Assembly: GCA_963761475.1 (NCBI GenBank)
Contig: CAVXGT010000002.1
Span: forward strand, 62,001-126,000
Origin: Ga0077555 sp963761475
GTDB taxonomy: Bacteria; Pseudomonadota; Alphaproteobacteria; Rhizobiales; Hyphomicrobiaceae
DNA length: 64,000 bases
Reading direction: 5' to 3'
Notes under the pieces: generated by a model
What the model saw: only the letters and a program-made list of their open reading frames with translations
Told to the model about the DNA's origin: nothing
Database searches by the model: none
Position numbers and translations under genes: made by a program
Part shown: in pieces, positions 8,673 to 19,306 of the stretch
Position numbering within the stretch: position 1 is the stretch's first letter
How the letters are laid out: each line of letters opens with the position of its first letter

Positions 8673-11362
8673 ATGCCAATTCGAAACCTGAGAAACATCT
8701 TTGAACCCAAGCACATCGCCGTAATCGGGGGCAGCCGTGAAGAGAGGAGCGTTGGGCACACCGTCATCGCGAACCTAATCGATGCCAAATTTCCCGGCGA
8801 AATTTACGCGGTGAATCCGAAATACAAAACGGTCGACAAGTACCGATGTTTTTCGAGCGTCGAAGAGCTGCCCGAGCCAGTGGACTTGGCCGTGGTTTGC
8901 ACGCCGGCCGCGACCGTCCCGTCGATCGTCCGGGATTGTGGCGAGGCGGGGATTCGTGGATTGGTGATTTTATCCGCTGGGTTTCGTGAATCTGGCGCTG
9001 AAGGCGAGAAGCTGGAACAGGAGATCCAACGCGAGGCTCGAAAATTCGACCGCATGCGAATTGTCGGGCCGAACTGCCTGGGGGTCATGGCGCCGCATGC
9101 AGGTTTGAATGCCAGCTTTGCCGCCGGTAGTCCGCCCAAGGGCCATGTCGCCTTCATTTCGCAATCAGGAGCGCTTTGCACCGCCGTCCTGGACTGGGCC
9201 ATCCAAGAAAATATCGGCTTCTCGTACTTCGTTTCAGTCGGCAACATGCTGGATGTGGGGATCGGCGACTTGATCGATTTCTTTGCCGTCGACAGGTGGA
9301 CGGAATCGATCATTATGTACGTCGAATCGATCAGCAACCCGCGCGAGTTCATGTCTGCCGCCCGTGCGTTTGCTCGCAAGAAACCGATCATCGCCTACAA
9401 GGCCGGCAGATTTCGCGCAGTCCGCGCAGGCCGCCGCGTCGCATACTGGCGCGATGGCGGGTGTCGATACCGTTTATCAGGCCGCTTTCAATCGAGCGGG
9501 GATCGTCCGCGTGTTCGAAATGAGTGATATGTTCGACTGCGCGGAACTGTTGGCTCGCCACAAGATTCCCAAGGGACCGCGGTTGGCAATTATCACCAAC
9601 GCCGGCGGACCGGGCGTGATGGCCACGGACGCCCTCCTGGAACGCGGCGGCACTCTGGCCGAACTGTCCAAGGAAACGCTCGCCCGGTTAAACGAGCAAC
9701 TGCCCTCCGCCTGGTCGCACGGGAATCCGATCGACGTGCTTGGCGACGCCTCGCCCGAGCGGCTCGGCAAAGCACTGCAGCTGGTGCTGGAGGACCGCGG
9801 AGTCGACGCGGTCATCGCGCTCTTCGCACCGCAGGCCGTCTCTCAGCCGACGGAAGCGGCCAAAGCGGTGATCGAGGTGGCGCGGCACACGTCGAAGCCT
9901 GTCCTGGCATCCTGGATGGGTGGCAAGACGATGCAAGAAGCCACCGCGCTGTTCAACAAAGCCGGCATTCCGACGTATCGTGCGCGCCGAACAAGCGGTT
10001 CGCGCGTTTATGTATCTGCTTTCCTATTCGCGGAATCGAGAGCTGTTGTACGAAACTCCCCGCGATATCCCCGTCGAGTTTCCGCTGGACCGAGCGAAGT
10101 TGCGGGCGGTCTTTGATACCATTCTGAGCGAGGGCCATGACTTCCTGAGCGAAAGCACTTCGAAGGCCCTGTTGGACGCCTACGAGATTCCCATCACCAA
10201 GCCCTACGTCGCGCGGTCTCCCGAGGATGCCGTGAAACTGGCGGATCGCGTCGGCTATCCGGTGGTCGTAAAAGTGATGTCGCCGCAGATCACGCACAAG
10301 ACGGACGTTGGCGGAGTGGCTTTGAATTTGACCAACGCCGACGAAGTCGGCGCGGCGTACGAGCGAATTATCACCTCGGCGAAAGAAAGCCGAGAAGATG
10401 CGGTTGTCGAGGGAGTCACCATTCAACGCATGGTGATCGATCCAAGTGGATACGAACTGATCGTCGGCGCAGAACGCGACCCCGTATTCGGTGTGGTGCT
10501 GTTGGTGGGAGCCGGCGGCACGACCGCCGAACTCTATCAAGATCGGGCTTTGGAGCTGCCACCCTTGAGCGAGCGTCTAGCGCGGCGAATGCTGGAATCG
10601 CTGCAATGCTGGCCACTGCTGAAAGGATATCGGGGAAGGCCGGGCGTGGACATCGACCGGTTAATCGAAACGCTCATGCGACTATCGTACCTGGTTGCGG
10701 ACTACCCCGAGATCAAGGAGCTTGACGTCAATCCGCTGTTGGTCACGCCCACCGACGTCGTCGCACTGGACGCCCGAATCATCCTGGATCACGAGGCGAT
10801 CCTGAAGCCGCTCAGGCCCTACTCGCACTTGGCCATCCGCCCCTACCCCGAGGAATACAGCCGCCAGGCAAAACTGAAGGACGGGACCCACGTGCTACTC
10901 CGGCCCATCAAACCGGAAGACGAGCCAATGTGGCACGAATTGCTGGCCGCCTGCTCGCAAGAGTCGATTTGGTTCCGATTTCGCTATCTGTTCAAGCAAA
11001 CCACGCACGAAATGGCCACGCGCTTTTGCTTTATCGACTACGACCGAGAAATTGGGATCGTGGCGGAAATTGAGGAAGAAGGGCAGCGAAAACTGATCGG
11101 CGTTGGCCGCCTCGTGGCCGATGCGGATCACCTGGATGCCGAGTACGCCGTGCTGGTAGCCGACGCGTACCAAGGAAATGGCCTGGGATCGCTGCTAACG
11201 GACTATTGTCTGGAAATCTGTAGCGATTGGGGAATCAAGCAAGTTATCGCCGAGATGGCGCCCGAGAACCAACGGATGATCACACTTCTCGAACACCGAA
11301 GTTTCGAACTGGACCGAAACACCTCCGCCGATGTGGTCCTGGGCAGAAAGGGCCTGGCTTGA
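8673..11362 (+). pseudogene. ADP-forming acyl-CoA synthetase / GNAT acetyltransferase fusion (Pat-like), two frameshifts
   Basis: About 896 codons in three successive frames. The CoA-binding domain (PKHIAVIGGSREERSVGHTV) and succinyl-CoA-ligase-like flavodoxin domains (IVGPNCLGVMAP, HVAFISQSGALCTAVLDW) run to about 9410. The sense resumes one frame over with ASHTGAMAGVDTVYQAAF and LAIITNAGGPGVMATDALL to about 9978, then shifts again to EQAVRAFMYLLSYSRN. An ATP-grasp domain follows (YPVVVKVMSPQITHKTDVGG, IKELDVNPLLV), and the last ~170 residues are a GNAT domain (YQGNGLGSLLTDYCLEI). This order matches Pat-type protein lysine acetyltransferases and acetate-CoA ligase (ADP-forming) fusions. In true Pat the ligase histidine is lost; I could not settle that here. 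Every family landmark is present across both shifts, so sequence error is as likely as gene decay. Confidence 0.8.
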
Positions 11363-11468
11363 GGCAACGGGGCGCGGCGGTATGCTAGGCGTGGATCTGC
11401 AAAAGTGTTATTCTGACCTGCTTACTTAGGAAGCAAACAGAAACGACAGTCTCTTGCAGGAGAAAACC

Positions 11469-11858
11469 ATGTCTAAAGGTCCGGAATCTGAACCCAAGGC
11501 TCAACCCGCTCCGTCGAGTACTCCAGCGCCGGCTGCCGGCCAGCAGCAATCGCAGCAGGTCCAGGTCGAAGATACTCACGCGGTCACTTCGTACGCAAAC
11601 TTCTGCCGCGTGACCGGTTCGCCTGAAGAGCTGATCATCGATTTTGGGCTGAACAGCCAGCCGATGGGCGTTCCGCAGCAGCCAATCGTGATCAACCAGC
11701 GCATCATCGTCAACTTCTTCACGGCGAAGCGTTTGTTGGCCGCCCTGCATATGTCGGTGCAACGTCACGAGGCTGCTTTCGGCGTCTTGGAAACGGACGT
11801 ACAAAAGCGGCTGCAGCCTTCCGCCCGCCGAGAAGCTGGTGGTGCCGCGAAGCCATAA
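11469..11858 (+). CDS. DUF3467 domain protein
   Basis: A 129-residue protein. After a Pro/Ala/Gln-rich flexible N-terminus (residues 1-35) comes the DUF3467 core: YANFCRVTGSPEELIIDFGL, then QRIIVNFFTAKRLLAALHMS and the amphipathic end. This small family is almost universal in planctomycetes and is also found in archaea and other bacteria; its role is unknown. The ATG at 11,469 has AGGAG eight bases upstream, which fixes the start. It lies 106 bases after the synthetase gene and is followed by a long repeat-filled gap, so it is probably a single-gene unit. Confidence 0.85.
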   Translation: MSKGPESEPKAQPAPSSTPAPAAGQQQSQQVQVEDTHAVTSYANFCRVTGSPEELIIDFGLNSQPMGVPQQPIVINQRIIVNFFTAKRLLAALHMSVQRHEAAFGVLETDVQKRLQPSARREAGGAAKP

Positions 11859-11927
11859 CACGTCGCACTCAGGCAGCCGGCGGGAAATAATCTACCGACA
11901 TCAAGCGACGCGTCAGTGGAAGTTTTT

Positions 11928-12175
11928 CCGCCCCAACGGGGAATGAACATACCAGCCCAGGGCAAAACGACGCGGTGAAACCGCAGAGCGCCGCCCTGGG
12001 TAAACCAAGACGGAAACTCTTCAGCCCTGTAGGGGCGAAACAAGAATGGGACCGCATCGTTGTTTCGCCCTTACAGGGCTCAGGTTATCGCACCTGACTA
12101 CCCAGGGCGGCGCTCAACGACGAACGTCGTTTCGCTCTGCCCTGGGCTGGTATGTTTCGGCCCTTACAGGGCAAA
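11928..12175. repeat. Large inverted repeat with CCCTGGGC and GGGGCGAAAC palindromes
   Basis: The left half has CATACCAGCCCAGGGCAAAA, then GCGCCGCCCTGGGTA, then CAGCCCTGTAGGGGCGAAAC. The right half has the same blocks reversed: GTTTCGCCCTTACAGGGCTC, TACCCAGGGCGGCGCT, GCCCTGGGCTGGTATGTTT. The symmetry centre is near 12,050 and each arm is about 105 bases. Each arm is itself made of shorter palindromes. This is typical of planctomycete intergenic repeat islands; no gene is encoded. Confidence 0.75.
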
Positions 12176-12788
12176 ACCTGTACGAAACGCGCACTTCAAA
12201 CCGCACGGACGAGGCAAAACGGGTTTTCCCTGCGTTCACGCGTCCGCCTGACGCAACTCCTGGTAGATTATTTTCTGCCGGCTGCCTCTGAGCCAGAAAA
12301 AGTTGGGACTAGGCCCGTTGATGGCACGTTCCCCGAGATCGTCCTGAGGGGGGCGGCGAGTTTCTATTCGTGCCGCCCTCCAGGCCCCCGATTCTGCCGG
12401 CGGTACGTTGTTGCGCTATGTGATAGACCAGAGTCATTGCCACTTTCGCAATGCCATTTTCTCAATGAAGTATTGGGATGGACTGGCATCGCCTGCCTGC
12501 ACCTTTGTGTTATTTGTGGCATAGGATACGCCGCGGTGAACAGGTACATCGAACCACAAGATTGCTGATGGTTCGCTTTCGCATTTCGGTTTTCGAAGGG
12601 TATCATCGCAGGTATCGAAACGCGGTTCGCTTGAGTCGCGGCATCCTGCTGGGTTTCAGACTCGTTCCTGCGACCGCCGCCGTCAACCGGCAGCTGGCCA
12701 AGGAATGGCCCTCGTAGTCTGCGTCTTCCAGCCGGCAAATCACGGAAGCCGTCGTGCCAACCAGCCCAGCAAGCTGCCGCTGGGTGTT
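12176..12788. other. Intergenic sequence without recognised gene
   Basis: Over 600 bases between two repeat structures. Short open frames occur on both strands but none resembles a known family or has a good start signal. It may hold decayed coding sequence. Confidence 0.35.
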
Positions 12789-12985
12789 AGCCCAATGCCA
12801 CTACTTTGGGTGCCGAGGTCGGTCCGCGGGCGTCCCGCCCGCAACGGATTGCCGAGAGCTCGCGGGCGGGAACGCCCGCGCACTGTGGCAGATTTGCCAC
12901 CTTTGGTGCCAAAGTAAGTGGCATTGGGCGGGACGCCCGCGGTCCACGCACGATTTGGCACCTTTGGCTCCAAAGTAGATGGCGT
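12789..12985. repeat. GC-rich inverted repeat cluster
   Basis: CCCAATGCCACTACTTTGG near 12,791 is mirrored by CCAAAGTAAGTGGCATTGGG at 12,908-12,927. Between them lie the complementary blocks GCGGGCGTCCCGCCCGC and GCGGGCGGGAACGCCCGC. A third partial unit (GGCACCTTTGGCTCCAAAGT) follows directly. This is a compound hairpin-forming repeat island. Confidence 0.65.
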
Positions 12986-12989
12986 TAGC

Positions 12990-13253
12990 CCACGTTTCCG
13001 CGAGAACCGGACGCGAACGCGTGCCGGCTGATTTCGCTCCCGCGGAACGGCTCGTTCCTTCACCAGTCCGTGAGAGTACCACGGCGTCTCGCCCGTGAAA
13101 GAAGTAGAGCATCACGCTTCGAAACCGAACGCGAAGTTCGTAAATATCTCGGAGGTAGTCGGCCTCGGGCCTGCGAAGCTCATGCCCCAACTCGCTGAGC
13201 CGTTCGCTTGCGGCTTGCGTTGGAAGAGCGTTTGTCCTACGACACGCGAGCAT
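12990..13253 (-). pseudogene. Relic of a HigB/Gp49-like (RelE-superfamily) toxin gene
   Basis: Read on the minus strand from about 13,215, the sequence gives ERLSELGHELRRPEADYLRD, then YELRVRFRSVMLYFFHGRDA and VVL. One frame over it continues as SHGLVKERAVPRE near 13,075. This is the conserved core of phage-derived Gp49-like (DUF891) toxins, which are mRNA interferases paired with an XRE-type antitoxin. The N-terminal part is missing, the frame is broken near the SHGL motif, and the expected downstream antitoxin gene is replaced by the repeat cluster. I read it as a dead toxin-antitoxin remnant. Confidence 0.55.
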
Positions 13254-16200
13254 TGCGTGTGAAGCTCACTGAACCAACCAGTTCGTCGTGCTTGTAAAGA
13301 ACATCGTCCCACGCCATCGAGCTGGCAAACGCCTCGTCCGTGACTTCGTCTGACAAGGCCTCGGATTCCGACGGAGACAAAGTCATCTCCGGTGCAACGC
13401 CTCGTGCGGGCAATGCCGCAGCCGCTCGGCTCGCGATGTTGGCTCCAAAGACTTCGTCGTCCACAGTGACGTCACTTAAACCTCGCTCGTTTCGCGAATC
13501 GGCCGCTAAAGACCGCGCCACGCGGAAAACATCCGAGGACGCAGGCCCATCCCCCTCCGAGTCGTCCGTGGTACGTCGCGGCCTTTCCGTTCAACCAATT
13601 GATGATCGTCAGCGCATCGATCGGCGAGGCGATACCGTCGCCGGTAACGTCGATGGCTCCGGTCGCGGCGCGGGCGATCTGACGCACCACCGAACTCAAC
13701 GCAAGCGGCCGTGATCCGTTGTGGTTGAGATGATTGATCGCCAACAGCGCGTCGATGGGCGTGACCAGGCCGTCCCGGTTGGTGTCCAGCGGATTGTCTT
13801 CGTTGTGCCAATCATACGACTGCCCAGTGTCGACGAATTGGAAATCGACTGAGTCGAGTGTGACTTGGTCGTCGCCGTGGGTGTCGTAGACGAAATGCAG
13901 TTCACCGGCTCGCAGCACCAAACGGAAATCCTCGGCCGACGCGGCACTGGTTTCGCTGGCGACCGTCATCACGCTACTCTCGTCCACACTCAGATAAGCA
14001 GCTAGGTCGGCTTTGGCGATGCTTCGGAACTCATCCAGCCGCCGCAGTTGCTCGGCAACCAACGGCAGCGGTTCCGGCGGCGGTTCCACGTCAGTCGAAC
14101 GGATGACCACTTCTCCGACCAACTGGGAGGGATCGGTGATTTCCACGGCTTTGATCGAAGCATCAGCGAATGTGAACAACTTGTCTTCGATGTAGGCGCT
14201 GCGACGAACCGGAGAGTCGTGAGTGACCTGGCCGAGCAACTGAATACCATCGTCCGAACGGACGTTTTCGGTTGCATCGATACGGAAGGCGTACAGGTCA
14301 TGTTCCTCAACAGGCCGTTTCGTTTCCCGATAGCCGTCCCCGTCCAGGTCAACTCTTTCCCAGTACCATCGAGCCGACGGAACCGCCAGCACATCATGTG
14401 GGCCGAACCATCCAAACGCGTGATGATCGATGTTGGCTTCGCTGAACGAGAATCGCGGCAGCGTGTACTGATCGATCAGTACCGGCTGCAACAGATTCTC
14501 GACGTTGAACAGCGAAACCGATACGGCGCCGGAACCCTGCCCCGAGGTGTTCTCGCCGACCGTCAGCAACCGGTCGTCCGCGATAAACTGCATGTAGCTG
14601 GAAAAACCGGGAAGTGTCAGGTGGCCGACCGCGCGAGGGTTGGCATGATCGCTCAAGTCCACGCCGAACAACGGATCGATGGTGCGGAAGGTGACCAGAA
14701 ACGCTCGCTCGCCAAAGAACCGCACGCTGCGAATCTGCTCGTTCAACGCGAGGTTCTGCATGCTGCCGACGTACTCCAGGACTCCCGCGTCGTCACGCAG
14801 GACAAACAACGTGTTTTCATCGCGGCCCGAGTAGTTGCCCGAGTAGTTGTTGCTGACCGTCGTGGCCACTCGCAAGTGCCCGTCGAACTCGTCCGCCGCG
14901 AACTGGTTCAACATGTATCCGGGCACGTCACCGGAGGCCACGAAATCCACCGTGCCTGCGCCCCCGTTCCAATCAAATTTCAGAATCCGCGTGGTCGTCT
15001 TATCTTCCGCCGTCCAATCGTAATGCTGCTCGAAGACGTACAGGCTTCCCAGCGAGCCGTAGACCGTTGTCGCTCCGGTCGTCAACACGCCTGCGGTCGA
15101 AGCCAATCCCGGCGCAGTGTTGGACGCATCGATCGAGACGACCGAGATCAGATTACGACCGTTCTCGCTCAGCGGCTTGAAAATATCCTCGGGCTGAACC
15201 AGCGCTCCCTTCCTGACCAGTTCGCCGTCGGGGCCGAAGCTGGAGTACTGCGGCGTCGCTTCTTCCAGTAGCGACTCGAAGTTGGCTTCAACGCGAGCAA
15301 TGTAGGCATCGCGGCTTTCGAAACGGCAGTTTTGCTCGGCCTCGTCGCAGCTGACCTCGGGAACCGGAAGCCCGAAGTCCCCACTGTTGACGACGACGTA
15401 GACGAAGTCATCGATGCGACGCGACTCGACGTAAGCCCCGTCGAGTTCGGTTTTCTGCACGACTTTTGGTGACTCGCGATCCGTCACATCCAGCACGGTG
15501 ACGATTGTCTTGACCTCTTGCCGATAGGGGAATGGCGCGAAGCGGAAATCGATGACGTCGTCGGCAAAAGGCAGGCCGACATCCACGCCGTCCGTGACGT
15601 AGTCCTCGGGGTACGGCCACGGGAATTCTTCAAACTTCCGGGATACGACGGTCAAGCGATTGCCGTGGAGATACTCGCCGACATGGGTGCCCTCGATCGC
15701 GACTCGCGAGGCAACCTCCAGCTGGTCCGCGGGCCACGCCCGGGCAATCACCAACTCGCCTCCCGTCAGCACATAGAGGAAGTCGCCGTCCGTTTCGATA
15801 ATGTCGGCTTCGTCGACGCCTTCGACCTGCACGTTGGTTTCGGAGTGGTCGCGCGGCGCCGCATCGCCTCCGACAGTTTCCAAACCGGTGCCGACACCGT
15901 CCCGTTCGAAGAAGACGGGGTCGATCGGCCCATAGGACTCCTGCCCGAAGAGGCTGTCATATTGCTGTAACGCACTCTGCAGCAAGTATTGTTTCAGCTC
16001 CGCCAACGAGCCAAATTGTGGAAATCGGTCGCTGGCAGTCGTGTGCACCGAAACGGTGGCCTCGGCCTTCAATTGCCCGTCGACCGTGTAGGTGAACGTA
16101 TCTTCGCCCGAAAAGCCTTCCGGCGGCGTGTACGAGATGGTCTCTCCGGCATCGTCGATCGTCACCTGTCCGCCAGCGGACGTCGCCGTAACGTCCGTGA

Positions 16201-18427
16201 TCCGGCCGGTGCCCCGGTAGTCCGCGCCGAACAGGTCATTCACCAGCACGGTCAAAACGTTGTCCGCACTGCCGGGGTCGACGTGGAATTGGTCGTCGCG
16301 AACTCGTCGGACCACGTGGAAATCAACCATCGCCGTGAGGTACCCGTCGACGGTGTAAGTAAAACGGTCATCGCCGTAGAAGTCTTCGGCGGGTTCGTAG
16401 CTGATACTCTTGCCATCGCCCGAAATCGTCACGGTACCGCCTTGCTCGGCCGCACCAACCGCGGTAATCACGCGTGGGCCAGAGTAGCGTCCCCATTGGC
16501 GCTGGATCCAGTCGCTGTTGAAATCATTCTGCAGCACGTCGTATTCCGCCTGGCCGCTGTTCTGGTCCACCACGTAGGAATCACCGGACAAGCGTTGGGG
16601 ATAGGAGATGTTGACAGTCGCTTCGTACTTGCCGTCCACGGTGTAGCGGAAGCTGTCCTGTCCCTGGCCCGGCGAATAGCGCAGGCTCTTGCCGTCCTCA
16701 CTAATGGTGACCGAGCCGCCGCCGCTGGTGTCGGATGTCGCCGTGATGACCCCTGGACCCGGGTAGCCCCCGTCGAAAAAGTGGTCGTTCTTCAACACGT
16801 CCAGCTGGATCGTTCTAGGTTCGCCGAAAGTAAAATAGTCGTTGGCGACGATCGGCTGCACCCAAACCTGGACGTTGGCAGTCAGCTCGCCGTCCACGAC
16901 GTACTCGAATGAGTCAGGACCGAGGAAGTCGGCGGGTGGCGAGTAGAGTACCGCGCCGGCTCCCGCGGAAATCGAGACGGTGCCGCCAGCGGAGGTCTCG
17001 CGGACTTCCGTGATCTGACGGCTGCCCGTGTAGCCATTGCCGAAGAAGTCGTTTTCCAGCACCGACAGAGGATTGTCGCGAGTGTCCTGGAAAACATTCA
17101 CGAAATCGTCGCGAACCGGCTTGGTCACATTCACCGTCACCGTCGCCGGGTATTTTCCATCGGCCCGATACTCGAAGGTGTCCGAGCCGATAAAGCCCTG
17201 GGGCGGCGAATACAGCACGCCGTGTCCGTCCTCGGTGATGGTCACCACGGCTCCGCTTTCCGCCGGACCAACCGACGTTACCCGGTCGACAATGTCGCGA
17301 TAACCATCGATCTGGCCCGACCAATATTGGTCGTTGCCCGTCAGGTCGAGCCGTGCGTCGACGCTGTTCATGTCGACACTGTGATAGTCATCGCGGACGG
17401 GGCGTTGCACGACGACACTCACGTAGGTTTCGAACGCATTGTCGACGACGTAGCGAAACGAATCCCAGCCGTAAAAATCGGCAGGCGGGCGGTAGACGAC
17501 AAAGCGTCCGTCAGAGATCGTCACTTCGGCCCCCTCGCTGACGTCCATCACATGCGTGATCTGCCGCGGTCCGGAATAGCCCGTCCAGAAGGGATCGTTG
17601 CGAGTCACATCCAGGATTTCTAGCGGACCGTTCTGAATGATCTCATACTGGTCGCTCTCCAGCGGATTGGGAATCTCGATCACAACCCGCGCCGGATACC
17701 GCTCGTCGACGATATAGACGAAGGTGTCAACGCCAAACTGTCCATCGGGAAGCTCATACAGCAGCGATTTTCCATCTTCGGCGATCGAGACGACTCCTCC
17801 CAAACTCGTCTCGCTTACCAAGGTTACTTGTGTGCCCCCTGGTAGCCTTGCCAGAATGGGTCATTTGCGAGCACGTCGAGTACTCGATCCTGGCCATCGG
17901 GATGGAATGTGTACTCGTCGTCGGCGAGCGCCGCCTGGATACGTATCACAACCTCCGTGGAAGCAACGCCGTCGACGGAATAGGAGAACGTCTCCGTGCC
18001 CCCAAAATCTGCCGGCGGCAGATACCGAAGTGTGTTGGCTTGCGGGTCGATGCGGACACGGCCACCTTCGCTGCCAAAACTGACGTCGGTAATTAGTCTG
18101 GGCCCCGAGTATTCGGCGTCAAACTGGTCGTTGGCTCAGCACGTCGAATTCCAGTTCGGCACCGTTCTGGTGAACCGAGAACTGGTCCGGTTCCAGCGAA
18201 ACTCCGCTCGCATCCAGCAATTGCCGAGACTCCAGCCGTTCCAGCTGCAATCGCTTCTCGCGGCCAAGCCGTCCAGAAACTGAACCTCGCATTCTGATGG
18301 TCCTCATCGTTTGCCACTTCTCCGGTCGCTGCCGGCGTTGCAGATCGTGTACCCGCAGGACGTGATCCGAGCAACACCTAATTGTATCAATTGTTGTGCC
18401 ATGCGGCTTCAAAAATGTCGCGGACAT
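13237..18427 (-). pseudogene. Giant secreted Ig-like repeat / beta-propeller / dockerin protein, three frameshifts
   Basis: About 1,730 codons on the minus strand. The N-terminus (18,427 to about 18,128) has the planctomycete LEPR-xLL leader LQLERLESRQLLDASG. A frame change near 18,128 and another near 17,832 lead into the main 1,400-codon frame. Residues to about 620 form at least eight Ig/cadherin-like modules of ~75 residues, each with a variant of DVLxNDxFxxGYxGxRxIT and a later YxVDGxxxAxVxV. Then comes a beta-propeller domain of the PF09826 kind (hallmark TNVQVEGVDEADIIETDGDF) over ~550 residues, and dockerin-type calcium loops (DTNRDGLVTPIDALLAINHL, DVTGDGIASPIDALTIINWL). A third shift near 13,570 restores an acidic C-terminus ending at 13,237. 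Probably a cell-surface or matrix protein; function unknown. Confidence 0.7.
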
Positions 18428-18601
18428 GGTCGGGAATTCTCCGCCAGAGAGCCCTGTATCCTTCCGGAATCCCTCATTCTTACTTGCCGCCTTCCTTCCG
18501 ACACAGGCCGCTTCTGCATCAAGTTGTCACGCTGCTCTGCAAATGATCGATGTGGTACACGGGCACGAGTCCTTACGCGCAACGCTCACGCGACTGACCC
18601 C

Positions 18602-18709
18602 GTGGCCACATGCTGCCAGCATGTGAGCCCTTCTTAAGATGAGAATCTTCGACTTGATTGATAGCGAATGCCGAAAACACGGACTCACATGCTGGCAGCA
18701 TGTGGCCAC
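18602..18709. repeat. Perfect 26-base inverted repeat
   Basis: The 26 bases at 18,602-18,627, beginning GTGGCCACATGCTGCC, recur as an exact reverse complement at 18,684-18,709, with 56 bases between. Each arm contains its own small palindrome CATGCTGCCAGCATG. No gene lies in or next to the structure. Confidence 0.85.
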
Positions 18710-18782
18710 GACCATTTCGTGCGCCCGTCACTCCACCATCTTCCCACAAAGATTTTTTGCATATTTCTCTCGTACTATGGGC

Positions 18783-19000
18783 CTCCGAGCCTCGTCCTTA
18801 CCCACATTTTTATTTAGTCGCAACGCGACGGTAGGCAACAGCCTGGGACTTCAGTCCCAGGAAAGCGGTGTAGAGAACGTATAGAGCCGCGGAGCGGCGG
18901 CATGTGTGACGACACGCGCGATGACGCCTCCGCGTGCCGTCGCTTCGCGACTAAATCCTGATTCGCTTCGGTTCTCCTGGGACTTAAGTCCCAGGCTGTC
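18783..19000. repeat. Dispersed palindromic repeat, copy 2
   Basis: This is the second copy of the element at 1,471-1,700, in the same orientation and with the same order of blocks. It has the short forms of both terminal palindromes (CCTGGGACTTCAGTCCCAGG and CCTGGGACTTAAGTCCCAGG). It is flanked on both sides by GTCCTTACCCACA sequences. Confidence 0.75.
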
Positions 19001-19030
19001 ACCTGTCGCTGCTTCGCAGCTAAGACAATT

Positions 19031-19070
19031 GTGGGTAAGGACAAGGCCTCCGAGCCTCGTCCTTACCCAC
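19031..19070. repeat. GTGGGTAAGGAC palindrome
   Basis: GTGGGTAAGGAC at 19,031-19,042 and GTCCTTACCCAC at 19,059-19,070 are exact reverse complements around AAGGCCTCCGAGCCTC. Related half-sites occur near 1,470, 18,793 and 19,168, so it is a dispersed unit tied to the repeat family above. Confidence 0.7.
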
Positions 19071-19076
19071 ATTTGA

Positions 19077-19120
19077 CCGTCCGGGCCACCGTCCGGGCCA
19101 CCGTCCGGGCCACCGTCCGG
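19077..19120. repeat. Tandem repeat, 12-base unit
   Basis: CCGTCCGGGCCA is repeated three times exactly from 19,077, followed by eight bases of a fourth unit. It sits between two GTGGGTAAGG-type palindromes and is not inside a recognised gene. Confidence 0.9.
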
Positions 19121-19245
19121 CTCTGTCCCGACGGGAGCCATGTCGTTCGAAACCCGTCTTTAGAATTGTGGGTAAGGACAAGGCCTCCGAGCCCATCGTA
19201 CCAAGTTTTTTTGCAGCCATAGGGTTTCGTGAACGTTGCTATGAC

Positions 19246-19294
19246 GGACATCCTTGTCTGTCACAACCAACTCGCCGACGGACAAAGGATGTCC
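19246..19294. terminator. Hairpin downstream of the sulfatase gene
   Basis: GGACATCCTTGTC and GACAAAGGATGTCC pair around a 22-base loop just past the sulfatase stop codon. There is no long T-run, so it may be a repeat rather than a true factor-independent terminator. Confidence 0.4.
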
Positions 19295-19306
19295 GCCGTA
19301 CTTTCT

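Noticed and set aside
14048..15271. 407-codon plus-strand frame within the giant surface protein
   Set aside because: It lies antisense to the propeller domain, which shows strong family motifs.
19077..19120. CRISPR array
   Set aside because: The 12-base unit has no spacers between copies; it is a simple tandem repeat.
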